Below, one piece after another: positions 28,501 through 34,153 of a DNA stretch of 42,071 bases. Numbering within the stretch: position 1 is the stretch's first letter; every line of letters begins with the position of its first letter. Source of the stretch: Planctomycetota bacterium (GTDB lineage Bacteria > Planctomycetota > UBA8742 > UBA2392); assembly GCA_003576915.1 (NCBI GenBank), contig QEVF01000031.1:1-42071 (forward strand), in the 5' to 3' direction. Under the pieces are notes generated by a model, which saw nothing but the letters and a program-made list of their open reading frames with translations, did not search any database and had not been told where the DNA came from. Both the position numbers and the translations under genes were made by a program.

Positions 28501-29383
28501 CCTGTTCGTGGTCAAGGCTGACGCCGGCGGTCTGGTGTTCATTGATCTGGATGAGCGCTTCAGGCCCTTTGGCGTTTACTCGGCCCGGCTGGATCATGCG
28601 CCGGCGATTTTGTGGCGCGAAGGAAAGGTGGAACTGATTGAGATCCCCGGCGGCGAGAAGGCGCGCGACGGTTTCTTCAATCGTACGGTCATCCGTCTCA
28701 AGGCTGACGGGTCAGCCTCCGCCAGCGGCGCCATTGAGACGCGCGGCGAACGCAGCTACGCCCTCAAAGAGATGCTCCGCAAACAAAGCCAGGAGGACCG
28801 CTCCCGTGAACTGGAAGAGCAGGTGGCGGAGCAGATGCGCGGCTTTGACGCCGAGAGCTGCGACTTCCCGGAGCTGGAAACGATCGGGGCGCCGCTGATT
28901 CGCGCCTTTAGCGGCGTTGTGCCGCGCTTTGCGCGATCGCAGGAGGGCAAACTCAGGTTTGCCCTGCCCATCGAGAGGATGGCGCCTTTGCTGTCGGCTC
29001 TGGTGAACAAGGAGCAGCGCCTGCATGACCTTGTGCTCGACTTCGATCTCAATCAGGGCGACGAACTGCGCATTGAGGCGCCGGAAGGCTACGCCTTTGA
29101 CAGTGCCCCCCAGGACGTGATGCTGCCCTGCGCGCCCCTGAGTTACTCTCTCTCGTTCAGCTTGGAGGGTGCGGCGCTGGTCGTCAGGCGCAGGCTGGTA
29201 CTGGGTCCGGGCCGCGTGCAACCCTTTGCCTACGCCGACTTTCTGCGCGTCGTTCGCCGCATCGGCGAGGTTGAAGATGTGCAATTGAGCCTGAGCCGCA
29301 CGGCGGTCAAGGCGGCCAAGCCCCAGGACGTCCTCCCCAAGGCGGGCCGCAAGAAGGCCGAAGGCGAGGAAGAGGACTATTAG
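25562..29383 (+). CDS. Paralogous TPR - DUF3857-like - transglutaminase-fold protein, triad lost
   Basis: 1273 residues, ATG 25562 after GAGG, signal peptide 1-24 (PLQAQAQS). The layout matches the upstream gene: ITEFAVMGPFADYG module near 140, TPR helices about 330-640, DUF3857-like region about 675-840 (VQFVYEDGSSQMYVRQIRKV), transglutaminase fold about 890-1000. In the core, the position equivalent to Cys967 of the first protein is Arg930 (AGDRKKLFAALCHAAGV). The NHAI histidine is replaced (KKFLFVVKAD), and only the Asp region (LVFIDLDERF) survives. By family knowledge it should be catalytically dead. Same length, adjacent position and 15-base spacing suggest a duplication in which one copy became a binding partner or regulator. 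Confidence 0.88.
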   Translation: MRRLFPLLPALAFLLCAPLQAQAQSIDYEALEAAFLDESLGRLDFDAQAAKLISVIRRAPGSEEALAALRVLRENDEKLASHMALVEALRLLAEDNFRACGPYAQAYVDAYARFVRRVDASSRPLEVLRGWSGITEFAVMGPFADYGEPAHDEVYAPEVACDFAAQARGAFGRVSWRKLPHFDPLLDRLDLDLHGRHRGCAYYAATLLRCEKAGDAVLELELNCPGKIWLRGALLLDYDTRRQDFPELALNLRLEKGDNLLLVKISGYSSLRARLRTRQGQPVPGLSASAPQTGVYQMAGGEPALKAPGVREAGRFAQELLHLKLDVAEGLKLRASRGEDVSRELARLARQIGLCSLALSQAYRANRLETEAGEYMEDALAAFGSEPLARLAFLKFIGTSPLYSASEVNSIRRRELTALTQGEQASAWACVELAALLARDERIREAVDCCERASRLSPKAWTLGLELSQIYMQVQWRGEWLAALQQARKIAPDAPGLCRAFARYYEGHELPGAALKENESLARQWPGDMGLRMTLITQYLRVAQPEKALALAKLQVAAYPGDDYARKRLADVHGALGQLDEAVACYEELARRTTRPEEYLKAAAELLLSAGREEAGREMLRRVLTAAPEEHEVRRWLARLEGASDEFWQPWALALEEVRKLKAEAADYPQCPSVLLLDEQVQFVYEDGSSQMYVRQIRKVLTQDGVDEFGRAQPKGEIVCARTIKPNGTVLEPVTFRGNQVEFPGVEIGAWLEVAYIVREESNPFGGVNPARFYFADQTMVEPFLISRNVLVTPRGMSPVVRYHNWPGSDPRVLRAETTEGDRTVRVWDVRSAAYFEREPFMCSALELIPWIEFTRARDWRERSRELASEGLSQLRTTRLLTAFARSLTRALPSEAQKARVIYQWVNSTITTEGDARTPHQALKAKAGDRKKLFAALCHAAGVSLGFAYADAAPVFRGGQVEELPAPDWAGPGESDFKKFLFVVKADAGGLVFIDLDERFRPFGVYSARLDHAPAILWREGKVELIEIPGGEKARDGFFNRTVIRLKADGSASASGAIETRGERSYALKEMLRKQSQEDRSRELEEQVAEQMRGFDAESCDFPELETIGAPLIRAFSGVVPRFARSQEGKLRFALPIERMAPLLSALVNKEQRLHDLVLDFDLNQGDELRIEAPEGYAFDSAPQDVMLPCAPLSYSLSFSLEGAALVVRRRLVLGPGRVQPFAYADFLRVVRRIGEVEDVQLSLSRTAVKAAKPQDVLPKAGRKKAEGEEEDY

Positions 29384-29435
29384 CAATCCGCTGAAGGTCA
29401 CCTTTTGGCCGCTCGCCGGAGGGCTGCCCCGCCGA

Positions 29436-29460
29436 GTTTTCGTCGCGTCGTGCCGAAAAC
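29436..29460. terminator. Weak stem-loop between convergent genes
   Basis: GTTTTCG and CGAAAAC can pair (7 bp, 11-base loop) in the 81-base gap between the transglutaminase-fold gene and the convergent regulator gene. There is no clear T run, so termination is only a guess. Confidence 0.25.
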
Positions 29461-29464
29461 CCGG

Positions 29465-30865
29465 CTACGTGGATGAGGCGGCCCCCTGGCGACGGGGAAG
29501 GAGACGGCTCTGTAGCGTGGTGCGCGGCAAACCCAGGAGTTCGGCCGCCCTGGCCTGCTGCCCGTCGGCCTTTTTCAGCGCCCACTCGATGATCTCATCC
29601 TCAAACTGGGACACCAGTTCCTTCAGCTTGACCTCCTCGCGCCCCTCCAGATTGATGCAGAATGGGCTCTGGGGCAGGGCACTCACCCCCTGCCGCACCA
29701 CATAGTCCGGCAGGTGCTCCAGCAGGATTTCCTCGCTGCGGCAGAGCACCAAAGACGTCTCCAGGGCGCGCTTGAGTTCGCGCACATTGCCGCGCCAGGG
29801 GTAGGCCTTGAGTGCACGGGCGGCCGGGGCCGAAATGGAGCAGGGGCGCGTCTGGCGTGGAGAAGGCAGGCTGCGCAGAAAATGCTGGGCGATGATGAGT
29901 ATGTCATCACCCCGCTCGCGCAGAGGCGGCAGAGAGATTTCCAGGCCGCGCAGACGATAGAACACGTCGTCGCGGAACCGGCCGGCGGCCACAGCCTGCT
30001 CGAGATCGATTTTGGACGTGGCCACGACCCGCACATTGACTTTGACTTCCTCGTCCCCGCCGACGCGGCTCAGCGTCCCGTCCTGCAGCACTCTCAGCAG
30101 TTTGACCTGGAGGTCCAGGGGCAGGTCGTCGATGTCATCCAGCAGCAGGGTACCGCCGTCGGCGCGCTCGAAGCTGCCCTTGCGTCGCTGCGTAGCGCCC
30201 GTGAAAGCGCCTCTTTCGTGGCCGAAAAGCTCGCTCTCGGCCAGCTCGCGCGGAATCGTGCCGCACCCCACGGCAACGAAAGGCTGTTTGCCCCGGTGGC
30301 TGTGAACGTGCAGGGCGCGTGCCACGAGTTCCTTGCCGGTGCCGGTTTCGCCGGTAATCAGCACGGGAGCATCGTTGTCGGCAAAGGCGTGAATGCGCTG
30401 ATAGACGCGCTGAATAGCCGTAGAGTTGCCCACGATGCCGCAGTGGCAATGGTGCCCCAGCAGGGCACGCAGGTTGTTGACTTCGCTGCGCGCGGCGCGC
30501 AGTTCGATGAGGCGCGAAAGCCGGAAGGCGAGTTCGGGCAGCTCAAAGGGCTTGGTCAGATAGTCGGCGGCTCCCGCGCGCATGGCCTCCACGGCGGCTT
30601 CGACGCTGCCGTAGGCGGTAATGAGAACCACGTCCACAGACGGGTGGCGGGCTTTCGTTTCCGCCAGGAGCTGCAGCCCGTCCATGCCGGGCATGCGCAC
30701 GTCCGTGAACAGGAGGTCAAAGGGTGCGCGATCCATGGCCTCAAGCGCGGCCATGGCACTGTCACAGGCGTCGGCCTGGTGGCCGGCTTCCTTGAGCATG
30801 GAGGTCAGGCAAAGGCGATTGAGCCGGTCATCGTCGACGACCAGGACCTTGAGGGAGGCGGGCAT
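29465..30865 (-). CDS. NtrC-type sigma-54-dependent response regulator (REC-AAA+-HTH)
   Basis: ATG 30865 (GAGG upstream) gives 466 residues. The frame extends to 31000, but the promoter at 30972-31000 rules that out. The receiver domain spans 1-120, with acidic DDD at 11-13, phospho-acceptor Asp55 (LLFTDVRMPG) and Lys105 (LTKPF). The AAA+ domain spans about 140-375, with Walker A GETGTGKE (172-179), the sigma-54-contacting GAFTGA loop (219-224), Walker B GGTLLLDDIDDLP (237-249; the usual catalytic Glu of DE is Asp), and the R-finger region FRDDVFYRLRGLEI. The C-terminal Fis-type HTH is WALKKADGQQARAAELLGLPRTTLQSRLL. It activates transcription at -24/-12 promoters after phosphorylation; no kinase gene is in the window. 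The divergent sigma-54 promoters at 31578-31643 are the obvious targets. Confidence 0.95.
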   Translation of the reverse strand: MPASLKVLVVDDDRLNRLCLTSMLKEAGHQADACDSAMAALEAMDRAPFDLLFTDVRMPGMDGLQLLAETKARHPSVDVVLITAYGSVEAAVEAMRAGAADYLTKPFELPELAFRLSRLIELRAARSEVNNLRALLGHHCHCGIVGNSTAIQRVYQRIHAFADNDAPVLITGETGTGKELVARALHVHSHRGKQPFVAVGCGTIPRELAESELFGHERGAFTGATQRRKGSFERADGGTLLLDDIDDLPLDLQVKLLRVLQDGTLSRVGGDEEVKVNVRVVATSKIDLEQAVAAGRFRDDVFYRLRGLEISLPPLRERGDDILIIAQHFLRSLPSPRQTRPCSISAPAARALKAYPWRGNVRELKRALETSLVLCRSEEILLEHLPDYVVRQGVSALPQSPFCINLEGREEVKLKELVSQFEDEIIEWALKKADGQQARAAELLGLPRTTLQSRLLPRRQGAASST

Positions 30866-30971
30866 GGCAGCCTCGTTCCGGCACGCTGGAGATGCTGGGC
30901 GGTGCGGCTCCTGGCCCGGGAAATCGCGCCCCAATGCCCCGCGGCCGGATGCACCCTCACAGCATGACGGA

Positions 30972-31000
30972 ATTGTATGCGCCATACCGCACCGACCCAA
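30972..31000 (-). promoter_or_regulatory. Sigma-70-type promoter of the regulator gene
   Basis: On the minus strand TTGGGT (31000-30995) and TACAAT (30977-30972) are spaced exactly 17 bases. Transcription would start near 30965, giving a leader of about 100 bases before ATG 30865. It lies downstream of the cytochrome c terminator hairpin, so the regulator is expressed independently of the sigma-54 operon. Confidence 0.6.
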
Positions 31001-31012
31001 GCAGCTTTGCCC

Positions 31013-31040
31013 GCAACGCGCAGGAAATCCTGCGCGTTGC
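31013..31040 (-). terminator. Hairpin after the cytochrome c gene
   Basis: GCAACGCGCAGG and CCTGCGCGTTGC form a 12-bp perfect stem with a 4-base loop, 28 bases past the stop codon. There is no T run directly after it on the minus strand. It is framed by direct repeats of CAAGCAGCTTTGC (about 30998 and 31050). It probably terminates or protects the cytochrome c message. Confidence 0.55.
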
Positions 31041-31068
31041 TTTGCACTTCAAGCAGCTTTGCGGGCAC

Positions 31069-31530
31069 CTACTTTTCGCTGAGGCTGCGGATGTAGGCCA
31101 CAATCTGCCAGCGCTGGTCCTCAGTCAGGCTCGCGTCATAGGCCTGCATGACCGAACCGGAGATGTTTGCACCCACGCCGCCCTTGCTGATGCGCCAGAA
31201 GATGTAAGCGTCGCTCTGGGCGCGGAAATCCGCCGCCCGCAGGTTGGTCGCGGGGGGAGTCAGTGCCTTGCCTGCCTCAGCATTCCCGTCGGCTTCGGCG
31301 CCGTGGCAGGAGACGCACTGGGCCTTGAACAGACCTTCGCCCGCCTTGATGGCGTCCGCGTTGCCTGCCAGGGCATTCTTCTTGTCCTTGAAGTCAGCCG
31401 GCGTTTCGGGGCGAGCCTTCGCTGCAGGGCCTGAATTCCCAGGCTTGGACGCATTGCCCCCACAAGCCGCCGCCAGCATGGCGCAGGCCATCAGCGCCGC
31501 GACTCCCAACCACTTCATCTGAATCGTCAT
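31069..31530 (-). CDS. Lipoprotein cytochrome c (class I, single heme)
   Basis: ATG 31530 follows GGAGAG and gives 153 residues. The lipobox is LAAAC (Cys23), with a flexible Pro/Ala/Gly tether to about residue 55, then a single-heme class I fold: heme site CVSCH (72-76) within LFKAQCVSCHGAEADG, probable distal ligand Met128 (ISGSVMQAYDASL) and C-terminal helix WQIVAYIRSL. Anchored to the membrane outside the cytoplasm, it is the natural electron donor to the CuA subunit encoded divergently. Its promoter is the minus-strand -24/-12 element at 31578-31593, so it should be co-induced with the oxidase-like operon by the neighbouring regulator. Confidence 0.94.
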   Translation of the reverse strand: MTIQMKWLGVAALMACAMLAAACGGNASKPGNSGPAAKARPETPADFKDKKNALAGNADAIKAGEGLFKAQCVSCHGAEADGNAEAGKALTPPATNLRAADFRAQSDAYIFWRISKGGVGANISGSVMQAYDASLTEDQRWQIVAYIRSLSEK

Positions 31531-31551
31531 GGTGCTCTCCGCATGGTCGAA

Positions 31552-31568
31552 ATTGGAACCCACTCCAA
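31552..31568. promoter_or_regulatory. Possible enhancer site (dyad TTGGA-N6-TCCAA)
   Basis: A small perfect dyad centred at about 31560. It lies about 93 bases upstream of the predicted start of the plus-strand sigma-54 operon, a typical distance for an NtrC-type binding site. It is a single occurrence, so weakly supported. Confidence 0.3.
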
Positions 31569-31577
31569 CCAGTGCTT

Positions 31578-31593
31578 TGCAAATGCGGAGCCA
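31578..31593 (-). promoter_or_regulatory. Sigma-54 (-24/-12) promoter, cytochrome c gene
   Basis: The minus strand reads TGGCTCCGCATTTGCA. The invariant GG and GC are separated by exactly 10 bases, and the -12 half is a perfect TTGCA. Transcription would start near 31566, giving a leader of about 36 bases to ATG 31530. Confidence 0.72.
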
Positions 31594-31627
31594 CTTCGGC
31601 CGTGCCCGGAACTCCCACCAAAATCAC

Positions 31628-31643
31628 TGGCACAGACATTGCA
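31628..31643 (+). promoter_or_regulatory. Sigma-54 (-24/-12) promoter, oxidase-like operon
   Basis: TGGCACAGACATTGCA matches the consensus TGGCACR-N4-TTGCW at every defined position, with GG-N10-GC spacing. Transcription would begin about 31653, some 19 bases before ATG 31672. It lies 34 bases from, and back to back with, the minus-strand sigma-54 promoter. Confidence 0.85.
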
Positions 31644-31671
31644 AAGCTGCCCGCAACAAACGGGATCGACC

Positions 31672-33159
31672 ATGAGCCAGGCCACCCTCGACTTGCCCGT
31701 CACGCCCAAGTCCAAGGTGCGCGCGCCGTCGGCTCCTCTCGGCGCCGAAAATCCGGCGCCAAGCCTCCAGCTGGCGCGCGGCTGGGCCTCCCTGGCGTTC
31801 TTTGCGCTGCTGGTAGCCGGTCTGTTTGCCTTCATCCCCGTCATCGGCCGCACCCCGGGCCTGAGCCAGCTCATTGAGGACCCGACGTTTGCCAAGCGTA
31901 TCCTCGTGGTGCATGTGGACCTGGCGCTGCTGGTGTGGTTCGGCGCCATGGAGTTGGCGCTGTTTCAACTCTTGCCGGCGCGCGTCGCACCCAACCCGCT
32001 GCGCAGGGGCGCCGTAATTTCGGCGTGGCTGGGCACGCTTCTGATGCTGGCTTCGTTGGCCTGGCCCGCGGAACCCGTGCTTTCAAACTACGTGCCCGTG
32101 CTGGACCATCCAGTGTTCCTGCTGGGTCTGGGGCTGTTTGGCGTGGGCATGCTGGGCGGCTTCGTGACGGGACCTCTGACCCTAAGCCATGAAGAGCCGC
32201 GCTCATCGTTGCTGCTGCCGGCCGGCGCCATGCCGGGTCTTCGCGCCTGCGCCCTGGCATTCATCGTGGCCGTCATCACCATGGCCGCCTCGGCCCAGAG
32301 CCTGCCCGCGGCCTACACGCGCGATCCCCTGTATCCCCTGCACTTCTTCGAAAGCACGTTCTGGGGCGGAGGCCACATCCTGCAGGTGGCCAACGTCGCG
32401 GCCATGATGTCCGCCTGGCTGCTCCTGCTCGCGCCGGTTCTGAGAAGGGCCCCCGTCTCGCGCAAGACGGCCACTCTGCTTTTCGCCGGGCTGATCCTGC
32501 CCCATCTTGCGGGCCCTCTGCTGGCCCTGCAGGGAGCGCAAACCGGAAGCTACTTCTCGGCGTTCACGGAGCTCATGCGCTGGGGCATTTTCCCGGCTGT
32601 GCTTCTAATGCTTGGCATCCTGATCACGAAGCTCGTCCATGCCTCGCGCCGCGGCGAACTGGCGCCGGGCTGGTGGCGCTCGCCCGCCTTTGCGGGTTTT
32701 GCCGCCAGCGCGGGCCTGACCATCACGGGTTTTCTGTGCGGCGCCCTGATCTCGGGCTCCAATGTGCTCATCCCGGCCCATTACCACGCGTCCATCGGCG
32801 GCGTCACGGTGGCCTTCATGGCGGCGGCCTTTCCCCTCATGGAGCACCTCAAGCTGGGCAGCCTGGGTCCGCGCGCCGCACGCCTCTCGGCCTGGCAGCC
32901 CTGGCTCTTTGGCGTGGGTCAGGTGACGTTCGTGGTGGGGCTGGCGCTGGCGGGGCTGCACGGCATGGCGCGCAAAGTTTACGGCGCCGAGCAGCAGGTC
33001 AGCACCGCCCAGCAGACAGCGGGGCTGGCCATCATGGCCCTGGGCGGCCTGCTCGCCGTGGCGGGGGGCGGCCTGTTCGTGGCCCTGGTGATTGCCGCGT
33101 GGCGGCGTCGCCCGCGGCAGGCGCGAAACGAAACCAACCGGTCGATTGTGGAGGCCTGA
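31672..33159 (+). CDS. Divergent heme-copper oxidase subunit I homologue without the CuB His-His pair
   Basis: ATG 31672 gives 495 residues; the frame is open upstream, but the sigma-54 promoter lies inside that extension. About 12 membrane helices. Comparison with the canonical subunit I encoded at 34154 shows homology. The low-spin heme His81 is in RILVVHVDLALLVWF (RVLTLHGLNMLIFW there). His235 in FWGGGHILQVANVAA aligns with WWGLGHPSQQINVAA. His370 and His372 in NVLIPAHYHASIGGVTVAFM align with RIPGHFHMTVAGGTTLAFM. The adjacent CuB histidines (SAHHLL) are missing; the equivalent stretch reads PHLAGPLLAL. It can probably bind both hemes but not a normal CuB. Electron-transfer or assembly partner are possibilities. 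First gene of the operon. Confidence 0.85.
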   Translation: MSQATLDLPVTPKSKVRAPSAPLGAENPAPSLQLARGWASLAFFALLVAGLFAFIPVIGRTPGLSQLIEDPTFAKRILVVHVDLALLVWFGAMELALFQLLPARVAPNPLRRGAVISAWLGTLLMLASLAWPAEPVLSNYVPVLDHPVFLLGLGLFGVGMLGGFVTGPLTLSHEEPRSSLLLPAGAMPGLRACALAFIVAVITMAASAQSLPAAYTRDPLYPLHFFESTFWGGGHILQVANVAAMMSAWLLLLAPVLRRAPVSRKTATLLFAGLILPHLAGPLLALQGAQTGSYFSAFTELMRWGIFPAVLLMLGILITKLVHASRRGELAPGWWRSPAFAGFAASAGLTITGFLCGALISGSNVLIPAHYHASIGGVTVAFMAAAFPLMEHLKLGSLGPRAARLSAWQPWLFGVGQVTFVVGLALAGLHGMARKVYGAEQQVSTAQQTAGLAIMALGGLLAVAGGGLFVALVIAAWRRRPRQARNETNRSIVEA

Positions 33160-33161
33160 AC

Positions 33162-33329
33162 ATGAGTGAAGAACAAGCAGCATCCGAGGGCAGACAGCCG
33201 GGTCTGTGGCAGCGGTTTCTTGACAATCCCTGGCTGCTGCTGGTGCTGGGCATCGTCGTGCCCACGTTGTCGTACACGGTGTGGGGACTGGTCGAGTGGT
33301 TTCTGCTCAAACCTGCAGCGCTGCCCTGA
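33162..33329 (+). CDS. Small one-helix membrane protein
   Basis: 55 residues, ATG 33162, ribosome site GGAGG at 33150-33154, starting three bases after the preceding stop. The N-terminus is charged (MSEEQAASEGRQ), and a transmembrane helix spans about residues 22-48 (NPWLLLVLGIVVPTLSYTVW). The orientation and size resemble the small CcoQ/subunit IV-type accessory proteins of heme-copper oxidases, but no sequence family is recognised. Its tight placement in the operon argues it is a real subunit or assembly factor. Confidence 0.72.
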   Translation: MSEEQAASEGRQPGLWQRFLDNPWLLLVLGIVVPTLSYTVWGLVEWFLLKPAALP

Positions 33330-33363
33330 GCGGGCTGAATTCAGATAACTGGAGCCTATTACC

Positions 33364-33558
33364 GTGTATGCACCTCCCTATCGCACCGATGTTGCCGGCT
33401 GGCTCGCGCTGGCCGCCGCGCTCCTGCTCTGCCTGATGGCGGCTCTGCTTCCGCTCATGGCGCTGGGCCAGGGTGAATGCCGGGGCAAGGACGTGCAGCA
33501 CTTCTTTGATCATCTGGCCGAGTGGTTCGGCCCCGGCACTGAAGACCGCGCCCGGTAA
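33364..33558 (+). CDS. Second small one-helix membrane protein
   Basis: 64 residues from GTG 33364, with GGAG at 33351-33354. A transmembrane helix (about 12-35, WLALAAALLLCLMAALLPLM) is followed by a short soluble tail containing CRGKDVQHFFDHLAEWFGP. It lies between the first small protein and the CuA subunit, with 34 and 22 base gaps. No family recognised. A role as a small oxidase/reductase subunit is inferred from position alone. Confidence 0.6.
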   Translation: MYAPPYRTDVAGWLALAAALLLCLMAALLPLMALGQGECRGKDVQHFFDHLAEWFGPGTEDRAR

Positions 33559-33580
33559 GCGCATTGCATGGAGCAACGCT

Positions 33581-34141
33581 ATGAGCATCACCGCACCCCC
33601 CGATGACTGGTGTGAAGCGCCCCACGGAGCCGAGAAGATGTGGATCGGGCTCTCGCTGGTATGGTGCATCGTGCTCTCGATCGCGATGCCCTATTGGCAC
33701 CTCAAGGGCAAGCAGACGAGTTCGGGCGAGGCCTACAAGGTCAGCCCCGGCGACTTCAACACGCGTGTGGAGAAGTTCGTGCAGTCGCACCGCACGGGCG
33801 TCGTCGAGCTCACCTTCCCCAATCGCGCGCCGGAGAAGGTGCCCGTGGTCGAGCCGGACCCCGGCAGCGACATCTACCTCATCGGGCGGGCCTGGCGCTG
33901 GTATCCGGTGCTCAAACTCAAGAAGGGCGTGGAGTACCGCCTGCATGTCTCCTCCCTCGACTTCCAGCACGGCTTGTCCGTGCAGGGCGAGAAGGGCCTG
34001 AACATGAACTTTCACGTACTGCCGGGCTACGACCACGTGCTGCGCATCACGCCCACCACCACCGGTGAATTCGAGATCATCTGCAACGAATTCTGCGGCG
34101 GCGAACACGCCGACATGCGCGGCAAGATCATTGTCGAATAG
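33581..34141 (+). CDS. Heme-copper oxidase/NO reductase subunit II with complete CuA site
   Basis: ATG 33581 follows GGAG and gives 186 residues. One N-terminal membrane helix (about 21-38) anchors a cupredoxin domain outside the cytoplasm. All CuA ligands are present: His130 (SLDFQHGLSV), then CNEFCGGEHADM with Cys168, Glu170 (carbonyl), Cys172, His176 and Met179. A WRWYP motif (105-109) resembles the conserved aromatic patch for electron entry. It accepts electrons from cytochrome c (the lipoprotein cytochrome encoded divergently) and passes them to subunit I. The short length and single helix fit B-type oxidases and sNOR-type (NorS) subunits. The subunit I gene starts 12 bases downstream. 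Confidence 0.93.
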   Translation: MSITAPPDDWCEAPHGAEKMWIGLSLVWCIVLSIAMPYWHLKGKQTSSGEAYKVSPGDFNTRVEKFVQSHRTGVVELTFPNRAPEKVPVVEPDPGSDIYLIGRAWRWYPVLKLKKGVEYRLHVSSLDFQHGLSVQGEKGLNMNFHVLPGYDHVLRITPTTTGEFEIICNEFCGGEHADMRGKIIVE

Positions 34142-34153
34142 CGGGGGACCACC

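Noticed and set aside
31543..31671. N-terminal extension of the first oxidase-like gene
   Set aside because: It would place both sigma-54 promoter elements within or before the coding start in an untranscribed region, and lacks a ribosome site. ATG 31672 fits the promoter.
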